DNA from: Aphodosoma sp045631465
GTDB taxonomy: Bacteria > Bacteroidota > Bacteroidia > Bacteroidales > Paludibacteraceae
NCBI GenBank assembly: GCA_045631465.1
Contig: JAZQUV010000005.1
Coordinates: 1-64,000, forward strand
DNA: 64,000 bases
Reading direction: 5' to 3'
A program made the position numbers and the translations under genes. This document shows, piece by piece, positions 15,566-24,694 of the stretch; positions within the stretch are counted from its first letter, which is position 1; every line of letters starts with the position of its first letter. Under the pieces are notes generated by a model that was given only the letters and a program-made list of their open reading frames with translations, was not told the DNA's origin and did no database searches.

Positions 15566-17518
15566 TTGTTTTATGATTTTGATGCGTTGGTTGTCGGTGG
15601 ATAGAATGTAGATGCCTGTAGGAAGGTCGGAGATGTTGATGTGGTTGGCTGTTGTGCTTTTTAGGCGTTTGCCCATGATGTTGTAGATGTCGACTTGTGA
15701 GATGGTGTTGCGGTTGATGTGGATATAGTCAGTCGTAGGGTTTGGGTAGATGTTGATTTTTGGGTTGTTGTGCTCGATAGACTCGATGGGGGTAGTGGCT
15801 GAGTGGCGTGTGCGGTCGTAGAGACGATACATTGCCATGCCGTTGGATGGGCAGTATTGATAGATGTAGTAGCTACTATCGGGACGAAGTTCGGCAAAGA
15901 GCCAATTGAAAGTGGAGTAGTTGCCTCCCTCTTCGTAGCCATTAGGACCTATAGGGTCGATAGAAAAAAGGGCTTCGTCAGTGCTAAGATTGCGCACAGT
16001 GAAGCCACCTTTGTAGTTTTCGCCACTATTGTGGAGAAGGATTTTGTTGTTGCGGATAAAGAGTACGTCGCCACCGCCTGTGGTGTTGCGCATAGGGGCT
16101 TTGGTGCCCGAGCGTGCTGTGTAGAACTGAGTGCTCTCTCCATTTTTGTAGCGATAGAAGCCCGATGCACGAACGTGGTAGAGCCAGGTGTGAGGATCGT
16201 TGTGGATTGGGATAATATAGCTAGCCGCTGAGCCTGTGAGGTTGAGTTCGGCCGATTGGACGACTGTGGTCACCTCGCCTCGCACGACCTCGATTATATT
16301 GGCATATTTTTGATTGTTGGGAAACATATAGATGTAGCCTGTGTCGGTAAGTAGGTTGCCCGATGCCGAGATGAAATTGGTTTGTCCGGTGACGGGATTG
16401 GTGGCATTGATAGCGAGGGGCGAGGCGTGGATGTTGGCAGCATCGTAGATGAGAAATTGGTGGTTGCCATCGGTCGAACGGTCGTTGCGCACTATGATGT
16501 TGCCTGCATCGTCGGCAGCAGTGCCATAGCCTATGCCGCCAGAGACGGAGTCGATGCACCCTTCGTTGTTGAACACAAAAAGGAGTTGCTTGTTGCAGTC
16601 GTTCACATAGAAATGACCTTGATGTGCTGCGCCTTGTTGGGCATAGGTGCCGTCGATATTGGTAGGGGCATTGCCTTTGTTGAGGCTATTTTCCCAGATT
16701 GGTTCTAATACAAGGTCGATTGGCTCGGGATCGGGTTCGATTTCGATTGTAGGCAGATTGGCTGGGTTGAGATAGTCGGTGGTGATGAAGTCGCACCCCA
16801 TGAGGGCATAGGCTCGGTAGTTGGCGTTGTCGTTGACGGTCCAGACGTTGACTTTGAGGCCAGCGGCGTGGAATTTTTCGACAGTCTCTTTATTGAAACC
16901 ACCCGATTGAATATCTACGTCCATCTTCCACTCAACGCACCAGTCGAAATGGTTAGCCCAATTGGAATTGGTGAGGAATTGGAGTGTGATGTCGGGATAG
17001 TGGGTGCGGAGATATTCGAGGCAAGGCTTCATAGAGGTGAGGATGACGCACTTGTTGCGGAAGCCCTTTTCGTCGATGAGTTTGACCAAAGCTGGCATGC
17101 CCGATTGGTCGTTGCTATTGATGCCTGTTGCCCATTTGAGCTCGATGACGGGGAGGACGTTGTATTCGGCACAGATGTCGAGATACTCGGCAAGGGTGCA
17201 TATGGTGCCGGTATAGGTGACGCCACCGCGAGTTTGGGTATAGGTTTCGGCTTTGAGTTGAGCAAGGGTAGAACTGCTGATGGTGAGCGAACCGCCAAGG
17301 CGACTAGTGTTGTCGTCGTGAGAGAGAACAATGGTGCCATCGCCAGCCACTTTGATGTCGCACTCGAGATAGTGGTAGCCCTTGAGTGCACCGTTGATGA
17401 ATGCTTCGGATGTGTTCTCAACACCCCAATAGCTGCCGCGATGGCCGACGAGGAGGGGTTGGGCAGACAATAAGGTGACAAGGAGTGAGAATAGCGAGAG
17501 GAGGATTGTGCGTTTCAT
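15563..17518 (-). CDS. secreted glycerophosphodiester phosphodiesterase with T9SS sorting domain
   Basis: 651 aa, more than twice the usual GDPD length. A signal peptide ends LLSAQ (about residue 20). The GDPD domain, about residues 22-255, carries GHRGSYWGVENT (catalytic His), ECDIKVAGDGTIVLSHDDN (metal Glu/Asp and second His) and VIELKWA (Glu). It hydrolyses glycerophosphodiesters to an alcohol and glycerol 3-phosphate. Residues about 270-575 form an extra region with repeated short strands (GHFYVNDCNKQLLFVF, AADDAGNIIVRND) that looks like a beta-propeller. The end (NIYPNPTTDYIHINR ... GIYILSTDNQRIKIIKQ) is a type A T9SS sorting domain, so the enzyme should be exported across the outer membrane and probably surface-attached. 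Confidence 0.88.
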   Translation of the reverse strand: MKRTILLSLFSLLVTLLSAQPLLVGHRGSYWGVENTSEAFINGALKGYHYLECDIKVAGDGTIVLSHDDNTSRLGGSLTISSSTLAQLKAETYTQTRGGVTYTGTICTLAEYLDICAEYNVLPVIELKWATGINSNDQSGMPALVKLIDEKGFRNKCVILTSMKPCLEYLRTHYPDITLQFLTNSNWANHFDWCVEWKMDVDIQSGGFNKETVEKFHAAGLKVNVWTVNDNANYRAYALMGCDFITTDYLNPANLPTIEIEPDPEPIDLVLEPIWENSLNKGNAPTNIDGTYAQQGAAHQGHFYVNDCNKQLLFVFNNEGCIDSVSGGIGYGTAADDAGNIIVRNDRSTDGNHQFLIYDAANIHASPLAINATNPVTGQTNFISASGNLLTDTGYIYMFPNNQKYANIIEVVRGEVTTVVQSAELNLTGSAASYIIPIHNDPHTWLYHVRASGFYRYKNGESTQFYTARSGTKAPMRNTTGGGDVLFIRNNKILLHNSGENYKGGFTVRNLSTDEALFSIDPIGPNGYEEGGNYSTFNWLFAELRPDSSYYIYQYCPSNGMAMYRLYDRTRHSATTPIESIEHNNPKINIYPNPTTDYIHINRNTISQVDIYNIMGKRLKSTTANHINISDLPTGIYILSTDNQRIKIIKQ

Positions 17519-17544
17519 AATATGTGGTATTTAGAGTGACGCTA

Positions 17545-17552
17545 CAAAGTTA
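17545..17552 (-). promoter_or_regulatory. -7 box of the phosphodiesterase gene
   Basis: The minus strand reads TAACTTTG, 27 bases before the start codon at 17518. Confidence 0.5.
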
Positions 17553-17585
17553 GTAAATATATTTTGCTATTCCAAATAAAAGTAT

Positions 17586-17620
17586 ACAAAAAAAAGAGAT
17601 GCAACAGGTGTGCATCTCTT
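17586..17620 (-). terminator. terminator of the initiator tRNA
   Basis: A 10-bp stem (aagagatgca and its complement) with a 7-base loop, followed on the minus strand by a run of T. It lies 8 bases downstream of the tRNA 3' end. Confidence 0.85.
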
Positions 17621-17627
17621 AACTTAG

Positions 17628-17699
<72 letters not shown>

Positions 17700-17713
17700 A
17701 TGTTTTCGTGATG

Positions 17714-17721
17714 CAAAGGTA
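17714..17721 (-). promoter_or_regulatory. -7 box of the initiator tRNA
   Basis: The minus strand reads TACCTTTGC, ending 15 bases before the tRNA 5' end. Confidence 0.75.
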
Positions 17722-17856
17722 CGACTTTTTTTGAAAATAGCAAAATATTTGGCCATTATTTTTATATAAATTTTACTTATTATTGATAACCAGTGTGTTA
17801 TGGTGTTGCTTTTTGTGAAATTTATGTTATACAACATGTTTTGTGTGGTGTTAAAG

Positions 17857-17887
17857 GCAAAAAAGAGACGCAATATGCTGCGTCTCT
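17857..17887 (-). terminator. terminator downstream of pfkA
   Basis: A 9-bp perfect stem (agagacgca at 17864-17872, complement at 17879-17887) with a T run on the minus strand. The stretch 17722-17856, upstream of the tRNA promoter, holds nothing else I can identify. Confidence 0.82.
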
Positions 17888-17922
17888 ACTATGAAAAATT
17901 CGGGAATTGTAATTTTTTAGTG

Positions 17923-18900
17923 TTAAATTGACAAAATTTGGAGGGCGTTGACCTTTTCCATGTTGACTTGTTTGTCGTCTTTGATGGCTTTGGCAAAAGG
18001 CACGTGGACGATTTGGTCGTTGACCACGCCGATCATGATAGAGCGTTGCTCGTCCATAAGTGCTTCGATGGCAGCGACGCCCATGCGAGAGGCGAGGATG
18101 CGGTCGTAGGCAGTTGGGGAGCCACCGCGCTGTAGGTGACCGAGAATAGAGACGCGGATGTCGTATTCGGGATATTGCTGATGGATGCGGTCGGCCATGG
18201 CTTGTGCGCCACCACCGCCTTCGGCAACGATGACGATACTACTGTTTTTAGACTTGCGGAAGCCGTTGCTGATGAGTTCGTCGAGTTGTGCAACCGATGT
18301 CTCTTTTTCGGGTATGATTGCCGCCTCGGAGCCAGATGCTATGGCAGAGTTGAGGGCTAGGAAGCCTGCGTCGCGACCCATCACTTCGACAAAGAATAGA
18401 CGCTCGTGTGAGGTGGCTGTGTCGCGGATTTTGTCGATGCACTCCATGATGGTGTTGAGGGCAGTGTCGTAGCCAACAGTGGAGTCGGTGCCCCAGAGGT
18501 CGTTGTCGATAGTGCCAGGGATGCCGACGATAGGGAGGTTGAACTCTTGGGCAAAGGTGCGCGCGCCGGTGAAGGTGCCATCGCCTCCGATGACAACGAG
18601 GGCGTCGATGCCTTCGCGTTGGATGGTTTCGTATGCCCATTTGCGACCTTCGGGAGTTTTGAATTCGTTGCAGCGGGCAGACTTGAGGATTGTTCCGCCT
18701 TGTTTGATTATGTTACTTACGTCTTGAGTTTGGAACTCTTTGATTTCGCCTGTGATGAGGCCTTTGTAGCCACGATAGATGGCTTTGACTTTGATGCCGT
18801 TGTAGATGGCTGCACGAGTGACAGCGCGCACTGCGGCATTCATTCCTGGAGCATCACCGCCTGAGGTGAGTACTCCGATGCATTTTAGTTCGTATTGCAT
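17923..18900 (-). CDS. pfkA: ATP-dependent 6-phosphofructokinase
   Basis: 325 aa, usual length. It phosphorylates fructose 6-phosphate in glycolysis. Motifs: LTSGGDAPGMNAAVRA (residues 11-26), VVIGGDGTFTGA (the second Gly of GGDG marks ATP rather than PPi use), PGTIDNDLWGTD with the catalytic Asp, and EVMGRDAGFLAL for substrate binding. It follows ispH on the same strand across a 26-base gap filled with a heptamer repeat, so the two may be co-transcribed. Confidence 0.95.
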   Translation of the reverse strand: MQYELKCIGVLTSGGDAPGMNAAVRAVTRAAIYNGIKVKAIYRGYKGLITGEIKEFQTQDVSNIIKQGGTILKSARCNEFKTPEGRKWAYETIQREGIDALVVIGGDGTFTGARTFAQEFNLPIVGIPGTIDNDLWGTDSTVGYDTALNTIMECIDKIRDTATSHERLFFVEVMGRDAGFLALNSAIASGSEAAIIPEKETSVAQLDELISNGFRKSKNSSIVIVAEGGGGAQAMADRIHQQYPEYDIRVSILGHLQRGGSPTAYDRILASRMGVAAIEALMDEQRSIMIGVVNDQIVHVPFAKAIKDDKQVNMEKVNALQILSI

Positions 18901-18901
18901 A

Positions 18902-18943
18902 GAGTATAGTGTTTAGTGTTTAGTGTTTAGAGTTTAGAGTTTA
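18902..18943. repeat. heptamer tandem array at the ispH-pfkA junction
   Basis: Six consecutive 7-mers on the + strand: GAGTATA, GTGTTTA three times, GAGTTTA twice. The array begins directly upstream of the pfkA start codon and runs into the last codons and stop of ispH (encoding its final SKL and stop). Confidence 0.85.
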
Positions 18944-19787
18944 TTTTTTGTTTTACTGCTTCCATGAGCCATTTTGGTGTGCTGGTGGCACCGCATATGC
19001 CTACGGATTGGATGTCGTTGAACCACTCGGATTGTAGTTCGTCGGGCGATGATACCAGGTAGGTGCGTGGATTGACGTTTAGGCATTCGTTGAATAGCAC
19101 TTTGCCATTGCTACTTTTGGCTCCGGCAACGAATAGGATGATGTCGAATTGCGATGCAAAGTGGCGTATGTTTGGTATGCGATTGGCTACGTTGCGACAG
19201 ATAGTGTCGTGATATTCAAAATGTATGCCTTCGGAGGTAGAGAGTTTTTCTTTTATGGTGTTGACCAATTGGTTGAAACCTTCGATGGATTTTGTGGTTT
19301 GTGAGAATAGGATGATTGGGCATGAGAAGTCGATTTTGCTTAGGTCGTTTTCGTCTTCAATGACTATGGCTTTGCCTTCGGTTTGACCTTCGAGGCCGAT
19401 GACTTCGGCGTGACCAATCTTGCCATAGATGACGATTTGGGCGTCGGGGTGGTTGGTGTAGGCTTGATGGATTTTTTGTTGAAGTTTGAGCACTACGGGG
19501 CAAGTGGCATCGATGATAGTAATGTTGTTGCGTTGTGCTAATTCGTAGGTGTGAGGGGGTTCGCCATGGGCACGGAGTAGGACTCGCACGTCGTGGAGTT
19601 GTGCAAGTTGTGTGTGGTCGATGGTTATGAGTCCGAGGCGTGTGAGGCGGTCCACCTCTTGGCCGTTGTGGACTATGTCGCCGAGGCAATATAGGGGTTG
19701 ATTTTTTTCGAGTTCTGATTCGGCGGTAGATGTTGCTCGCATCACACCAAAGCAGAAGCCAGAGTTGTTGTCTATTTCTATTCTCAT
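18927..19787 (-). CDS. ispH: 4-hydroxy-3-methylbut-2-enyl diphosphate reductase (IspH/LytB)
   Basis: 286 aa. Last step of the MEP isoprenoid pathway, giving IPP and DMAPP through a [4Fe-4S] cluster. The three cluster cysteines are in conserved settings: SGFCFGV (Cys12), IDATCPVV (Cys96) and VGICGATSTP (Cys265). HNGQEV and the RAHGEPP segment are also typical. Its extreme C-terminus (SKL-stop) is supplied by the heptamer repeat array that separates it from pfkA. Confidence 0.95.
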   Translation of the reverse strand: MRIEIDNNSGFCFGVMRATSTAESELEKNQPLYCLGDIVHNGQEVDRLTRLGLITIDHTQLAQLHDVRVLLRAHGEPPHTYELAQRNNITIIDATCPVVLKLQQKIHQAYTNHPDAQIVIYGKIGHAEVIGLEGQTEGKAIVIEDENDLSKIDFSCPIILFSQTTKSIEGFNQLVNTIKEKLSTSEGIHFEYHDTICRNVANRIPNIRHFASQFDIILFVAGAKSSNGKVLFNECLNVNPRTYLVSSPDELQSEWFNDIQSVGICGATSTPKWLMEAVKQKINSKL

Positions 19788-19830
19788 ATTGTTTTTTTTG
19801 TGTTATGTTAGTGTGTCACTCTTCTTCGGC

Positions 19831-19890
19831 ATAGGTTGCTTGAAGGTAGGGTTATCCTATGAAGAAGGTAGCTTGAGGGTAGGGAGTAAG
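19831..19890. repeat. G/T-rich repeat stretch between ispH and the DUF5686 gene
   Basis: Contains two related units, aggttgcttgaaggtaggg and aggtagcttgagggtaggg. The vocabulary is shared with the dispersed inverted repeats at 26901 and 36021, although the 30-base core of those copies is absent here. Confidence 0.5.
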
Positions 19891-19897
19891 TGGTGTG

Positions 19898-22375
19898 TTA
19901 GAAGTCGATACCAACACGCCATCTGATGCCAAAGTTTTGAGCTTCGGGAGCAGTGCTATTGCGATGGGTGAGTCGCCAAACGAAGGCGATGTCGCCAACT
20001 CCGAGTATGTTGGAGAATCCAAATCCGCATTCGAGGTAAGGTGTATTGTTCCATCCTTGGTTGCTATTGTATCGGTTGGCGGGTATGGCAAGTATGTTGT
20101 CGGAGGTGTATTTGTTGCTTAGGTAGCCGTAGCCGATGTTGAACATGATGTCTTCGCGTATGCCAAGTTTTTGAAGGTATGGGATGTAGCCGAATATGTA
20201 GCCACGGGTTTGGTAGCGAACGGTGAGTGCGGCGTAGTAGTTGCTCATGAGTTCCATCGAGCCGAGGAGCATGAAGTCGGTGTCGTGGCGGTATGACGAG
20301 CGCGATGTGCGCGCCATGATGAGGGCAGGGAATGGGGCATTGCCTATGACGGCATTGGCTTGTAGCATCCAGTGGATTTTGCCGAAGCCGAGGGCTGTGT
20401 GTTGTTGGGCATAGATGCCAAATTTGCCGAATAGGTCGCTAACGGACTCGGTTGATGTAGTGCTAGGTATTTGGTAGTAACCGCCTTCGGCCGTGAGGTG
20501 CACGACGGGATATTTGCTAGCAAGGTAGATGCGATGGAAGAAGTAGTCGAGCGAACTTTGTTGCCAAGAGAGGCGGAACACGGTGCGTAGTCCGATTTGG
20601 CTATAATGAGGGACTTCAACCCTTTTGTGTATGAGAGGGATGAAACGGTTGCTATAATAGTTTTGAGCAAAGGCGTTGAGTTGGAATTTGAATCCTGTTT
20701 TTTCGTATTGGTATTGAGCGCCGATGCGACCTCGCATTAGTACGGAGACTGGGCGGTGGAGCATAATCCATGCGTTGGCGATGTGCTCGATATCGTTGAC
20801 GCGGCTTTCGGCATAGATGTCGGAGTCGTCGAAGCCTATGCGTTCGGTTTTGTGATCGTAGGCAAGAGATAGTGTGTTGCGTTTTGTGGGTCCGAATCGC
20901 CAGTGAATGTTGCCGCCATAGTTGTGGAGACCATTGCTAATGAGCGAGTCGGCATGGTATTGCTCCTTGAATCCGTAGCCATAATAGCCTCCAATGGTGA
21001 AGTGTTTGGCAAGCGATTCGCCAGTGCGGAGTGTGAGACGAGGAGTTGCTCCTTCGAGTTGGTTGAAGTGGAAGAGATTGAGTATTGGACCTACATCGAT
21101 TTTTCCGATATGGAGGTATTGGTTGAGTACGATGTCTACTATCCACGATGATAGTTGTTGTATTTTGGTTTGATTGAGGGTGTCGATTTTGTTCCAAGTC
21201 TCCTCGAGTTTGTTGTCGATTGGTATTTCGATTTTTTCTTCGTGTAGGATAGTGATGGAGTCGTTGAGAGATTTTGTGTTGATATATGAGCAATCTTTGG
21301 TTAGTAGGGCACCGAAGTATTGCGTATTTTTGTTTGGGTAGAGGTTTAGGGTTAGACCGATGGCTTGTTGTTCGTTGTTGGGGAATATGGTGTTTGACAA
21401 AGGGGTGGTTGCGAAGTTGTAGTTGAAGCTATTGAGATAGTTGACATTTGTGTGTGTTGGGATAGAGAAGTTGCATTGTGTTATGGCGTATGTGGCAGAG
21501 TCGATCCAAAGGTTGCCTTTGAATAGATGTCCTTGGTTGTGTTTTGGAGAGAATAGGATTTGATAGTTTTTGCGATTGTTGATGAGGGTGCTATCGGATA
21601 GGTATAGATTGTAATAGATTTTTGCGTTAGGCGCAATGGGGCTCATGAAGTTGTGGCCGAGGATGGTGGAATATATTTTGTAGGGGTTGATGTTGGGTGT
21701 ATAGGCAGCGATGATTTGTTGCCAATGCTCGGCAGGGAATATGTTTAGTGATTTTTGTTCGGAATTTACAAGAGTCGTGCTATTGCTGTCGGGGGTGAAT
21801 GTTAGGTTGTAGGTTGATTGGTTGAGATATACGGGTAGCGATGAAGTGGTGTCGGTTTGGGCAATTGTGCCACTTTGTATATCTTTGAATAGTTTGCGTT
21901 GGAGAGTTTTGTTTTTTATGTTTGTGAGATTTATTCCCGTAATGTTATTTGTTGTAGTAGTGATATTTGTAATGTTTTCGGGATTGTTGATATGGCGATT
22001 GGCGTAAGCATTTTTGAGTAAAAGTATTGCTTCGTCTTGTTTGGGCATAGCGATGACTTCGTCGAGAATCGATACATCCTCGCGAAGGTAGATGTGTATC
22101 ATTTGGTCTTTGCCATAGTCGAGTTTGATTTGGCGTTGTTTGTATCCGACAACACTTGCTATGAGGGTACGTTGTGGTTCGGCACTACGTAGCATGAAAA
22201 AACCTTCTTCGTTGGTAGAGCATCCTATGTTTGTGCCTTTGAACCATACATTTGCAGCCTCGAGAGGTTGAGAGTTTTCGGTAGAGAGCACTTGTCCGAT
22301 TATGACAATATCTTGAGCCGAAGCAATCAGAGCAGTTAGAATGATGGTTAGGGTGAATAATATTTTTTTTAGCAT
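19898..22375 (-). CDS. DUF5686/carboxypeptidase-regulatory-like outer-membrane protein
   Basis: 825 aa. A signal peptide ends IASAQ (about residue 21). A carboxypeptidase-regulatory-like beta-sandwich follows at about 24-110: IIGQVLSTENSQPLEAANVW, EGFFMLR and VGYKQRQI. It is the plug-like N-domain typical of Bacteroidetes surface proteins. A long region of alternating strands follows, ending GIRWRVGIDF, an aromatic-rich, outer-membrane beta-barrel-type C-terminus. DUF5686 proteins are widespread in Bacteroidetes; function unknown. The minus-strand gene just upstream is araC-type, with a terminator between, so it is probably transcribed on its own. Confidence 0.82.
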   Translation of the reverse strand: MLKKILFTLTIILTALIASAQDIVIIGQVLSTENSQPLEAANVWFKGTNIGCSTNEEGFFMLRSAEPQRTLIASVVGYKQRQIKLDYGKDQMIHIYLREDVSILDEVIAMPKQDEAILLLKNAYANRHINNPENITNITTTTNNITGINLTNIKNKTLQRKLFKDIQSGTIAQTDTTSSLPVYLNQSTYNLTFTPDSNSTTLVNSEQKSLNIFPAEHWQQIIAAYTPNINPYKIYSTILGHNFMSPIAPNAKIYYNLYLSDSTLINNRKNYQILFSPKHNQGHLFKGNLWIDSATYAITQCNFSIPTHTNVNYLNSFNYNFATTPLSNTIFPNNEQQAIGLTLNLYPNKNTQYFGALLTKDCSYINTKSLNDSITILHEEKIEIPIDNKLEETWNKIDTLNQTKIQQLSSWIVDIVLNQYLHIGKIDVGPILNLFHFNQLEGATPRLTLRTGESLAKHFTIGGYYGYGFKEQYHADSLISNGLHNYGGNIHWRFGPTKRNTLSLAYDHKTERIGFDDSDIYAESRVNDIEHIANAWIMLHRPVSVLMRGRIGAQYQYEKTGFKFQLNAFAQNYYSNRFIPLIHKRVEVPHYSQIGLRTVFRLSWQQSSLDYFFHRIYLASKYPVVHLTAEGGYYQIPSTTSTESVSDLFGKFGIYAQQHTALGFGKIHWMLQANAVIGNAPFPALIMARTSRSSYRHDTDFMLLGSMELMSNYYAALTVRYQTRGYIFGYIPYLQKLGIREDIMFNIGYGYLSNKYTSDNILAIPANRYNSNQGWNNTPYLECGFGFSNILGVGDIAFVWRLTHRNSTAPEAQNFGIRWRVGIDF

Positions 22376-22429
22376 AAATTACTTTTTTGGGGTGGTCGTT
22401 GTAATAACGAAGATGGCAAGGTGTTGTTG

Positions 22430-22470
22430 AAAAGAAAAAGGAGATAGACTTTGAAAAATCTATCTCCTTT
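22430..22470 (-). terminator. terminator of the AraC-type regulator gene
   Basis: A 12-bp stem (aaaggagataga at 22437-22448, complement 22459-22470) with a T-rich minus-strand tail, 7 bases past the stop codon. Confidence 0.85.
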
Positions 22471-22476
22471 CGTGTG

Positions 22477-23307
22477 TTATCTATTTTTTTTTCTATATTC
22501 GCGAGGCGTAATATTTTGTCGTTTGCGGAAGAATGTGCTAAACTGAGCAGTGTCGGTAAAACCAAGCACTTCGGCGATATGAGCTATCGACTGATTGGTT
22601 GTGACGAGTAATTCTTGCGCGCGCTGTAGGCGTATGTCCATTTGGTATTGGGATGGCGATACGCCCACGAAATTTCGGAATTCGCGACGGAAAAGAGAGT
22701 AGCTTATTTCTAGTTGGTGTGCAATGTCTTCTGGGCTGACTTTGGCTTCGACGTCATTGCGGAGAATTTCTTTGGCAGTGTTGATTTTCTCGACAATAGG
22801 GGCTTCGCGGTCGTTGTAGTTTAGGGTTTTGTAGTTGATGATGCCGAGAATGTGGAATATAGATGTTTCGAGTAGGACTTCTGCTCCATTTTTGTTTTCG
22901 TTGGCAATTTGTATCATATTTTGAATAATGCCTTCGATTACTACATTCTGCCCTATATTGAATATTGTGTTGTTTTTTAGATTTTCTATTTGTTGGAAAA
23001 AGAACGTAAACTGTATGCCAAATGCCTTGATTTTGTAAAAAATAGTTGTTTGGTTATTTAAGAGAGATAATTTGATCTTTGAACCTACTTTGAGTAAGAT
23101 ACAGTCGCCTTTAGATATAGTTGTTTTTGGAAGGTGCGATACCTCGCAAGTACATTCACCCTCTATAACATAAATTAATTCATAGTTATTCAAATCTTCT
23201 ATTGCAGAAGAGTATTTAGGTTGGTCGGTGCTAATCACCTCTACACCGACAGAGGAATTTGATAAGTTGCAAAGATCTTGTAGGTCTTTAATGTTGTTGG
23301 TTTGCAT
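22477..23307 (-). CDS. AraC-family transcriptional regulator
   Basis: 276 aa. The N-terminal about 160 residues form a cupin-like sensing domain (YELIYVIEGECTCEVSHLPK, GDCILLKVGSKIKL). The C-terminal AraC double helix-turn-helix covers about 185-276: EDIAHQLEISYSLFRREFRN, VGVSPSQYQMDIRLQRAQEL, IAHIAEVLGFTDTAQFSTFF, TPREYR. Ligand and target genes are not apparent. The intergenic 23308-23496 on its 5' side is very AT-rich and has a weak TAAATTTG box on the minus strand at 23358-23365. Confidence 0.9.
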   Translation of the reverse strand: MQTNNIKDLQDLCNLSNSSVGVEVISTDQPKYSSAIEDLNNYELIYVIEGECTCEVSHLPKTTISKGDCILLKVGSKIKLSLLNNQTTIFYKIKAFGIQFTFFFQQIENLKNNTIFNIGQNVVIEGIIQNMIQIANENKNGAEVLLETSIFHILGIINYKTLNYNDREAPIVEKINTAKEILRNDVEAKVSPEDIAHQLEISYSLFRREFRNFVGVSPSQYQMDIRLQRAQELLVTTNQSIAHIAEVLGFTDTAQFSTFFRKRQNITPREYRKKNR

Positions 23308-23496
23308 TTTATAAATTTGCTAATAATTTTTGAGTATAGAATAGTTTGTTTGTTTTGCAAATTTATAATTTTTTGACGATATTGACAAGTCTTTTTTGTT
23401 AAATATTAGTCTATTGTGCGGGGTAGTGGAAGTGTATTGTTCTTTTTGATATTTAATTTATTCTTTTTGTTTAGTAGTAAAAAATAGTTTTTGTTT

Positions 23497-24672
23497 TTAC
23501 CATATAATTTTGTTAATAATGCCATTTAGGTATGCTATCGTGATGCCATAATTTGTTATTTTTGTTTTGGAAGATTTAACACTTTTAATTCTATTTAACA
23601 TTTGGGCGCGATTAATCATGCATGCTCCGCAGTGAATTATGAGGTCGTATTGCGATAAATCTTCTTTCCAGTCGTTGCCAGAGATAATGTCAATTTGGAT
23701 ATTAGGGTCAATTTTTTTGTGAATTAGGGCAGGTATTTTTTCGCGTCCAATGTCTTCGGCAAGGGGTGCATGAGAGCATGCTTCGGCAATGAGGATGCGA
23801 CTATTGGCATTGAGAGATGATAGCGCTTCGGCTCCGCGAATGAATTCGTCGATGTCGCCTTTCCAACGGGCAAATAGCACAGAGAAAGATGTGAGGCGCG
23901 ACTCGGCTGGTTTGAGTTCATATACTGTTTTGAAGTCTTGCGAGTCGGTGACGATTAGAGCAGGGGCTGACTTGAGGGTGTCGAGGGTCTGCTGGAGTTT
24001 GGCTGTAGTGGTGCAGACGGTAGTACAGCCATAGTCGAGAAGCTCGCGGATGGTTTGTACTTGAGGCAATATCAATCTGCCCTTAGGTGCCTGAATGTCT
24101 TGTGGCATGCATAGCACTACGGTGTCGGTAGGTTGCACTAGGTGGGTGACGATAGAGAGTTCTTGTTGGTATTGCGATTGAACGAACCCGATAGCTTTGA
24201 GAATCTCGTCGCGCCCTTGGTTTTGAGCAATATCAATGTCGATATAGTCGGATGTGCCGAAAAGTTTTGCGATGTCGGTAGTTTGGGGCGTAGTATTCGG
24301 AAAATGGTTGATTGCGAGTATTGTTTTAGCGCGTTCTTTGATGAGGGTGAACCATTTTGATGCTTCCAATAGTTGCTCTTTGTTGTTGAGAATAGTATCG
24401 GGAATCAAGAATATGGCGATATCGCATTTGCGCAAAGTCTCCTTGGTTTTGGTCACACGCATTTCGCCAAGGGCACCATGGTCGTCATATCCAGCCGTGT
24501 CGATGAATACACACGCTCCTAGCCCATTGATTTCGATGGGTTTGCTAACGGGGTCGGTAGTTGTGCCTGCCACAGGACTTACGATGCTCACTTGTTGTGC
24601 TGTGAGCATGTTGACAAGCGACGATTTGCCAGCATTGCGCGGACCGAATATGCCGATGTGAATGCGTTCCAT
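23497..24672 (-). CDS. hydF: [FeFe]-hydrogenase H-cluster maturation GTPase HydF
   Basis: 391 aa. HydF is the scaffold that receives the 2Fe subcluster made by HydE and HydG and passes it to hydrogenase. N-terminal GTPase: GPRNAGKSS (residues 10-18), a TTT switch, DTAGYDD and NHFP. The C-terminal cluster site matches HydF exactly: C299-x-H301 (ACSHAPL) and H347-C348-xx-C351 (HCGACMINRAQ). Neither hydE, hydG nor a hydrogenase is in the window. It lies 22 bases downstream of rimM in an lgt-rimM-hydF run. Its presence implies fermentative hydrogen metabolism. Confidence 0.93.
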   Translation of the reverse strand: MERIHIGIFGPRNAGKSSLVNMLTAQQVSIVSPVAGTTTDPVSKPIEINGLGACVFIDTAGYDDHGALGEMRVTKTKETLRKCDIAIFLIPDTILNNKEQLLEASKWFTLIKERAKTILAINHFPNTTPQTTDIAKLFGTSDYIDIDIAQNQGRDEILKAIGFVQSQYQQELSIVTHLVQPTDTVVLCMPQDIQAPKGRLILPQVQTIRELLDYGCTTVCTTTAKLQQTLDTLKSAPALIVTDSQDFKTVYELKPAESRLTSFSVLFARWKGDIDEFIRGAEALSSLNANSRILIAEACSHAPLAEDIGREKIPALIHKKIDPNIQIDIISGNDWKEDLSQYDLIIHCGACMINRAQMLNRIKSVKSSKTKITNYGITIAYLNGIINKIIW

Positions 24673-24694
24673 AATGACGTGGTATGATTAGTTG

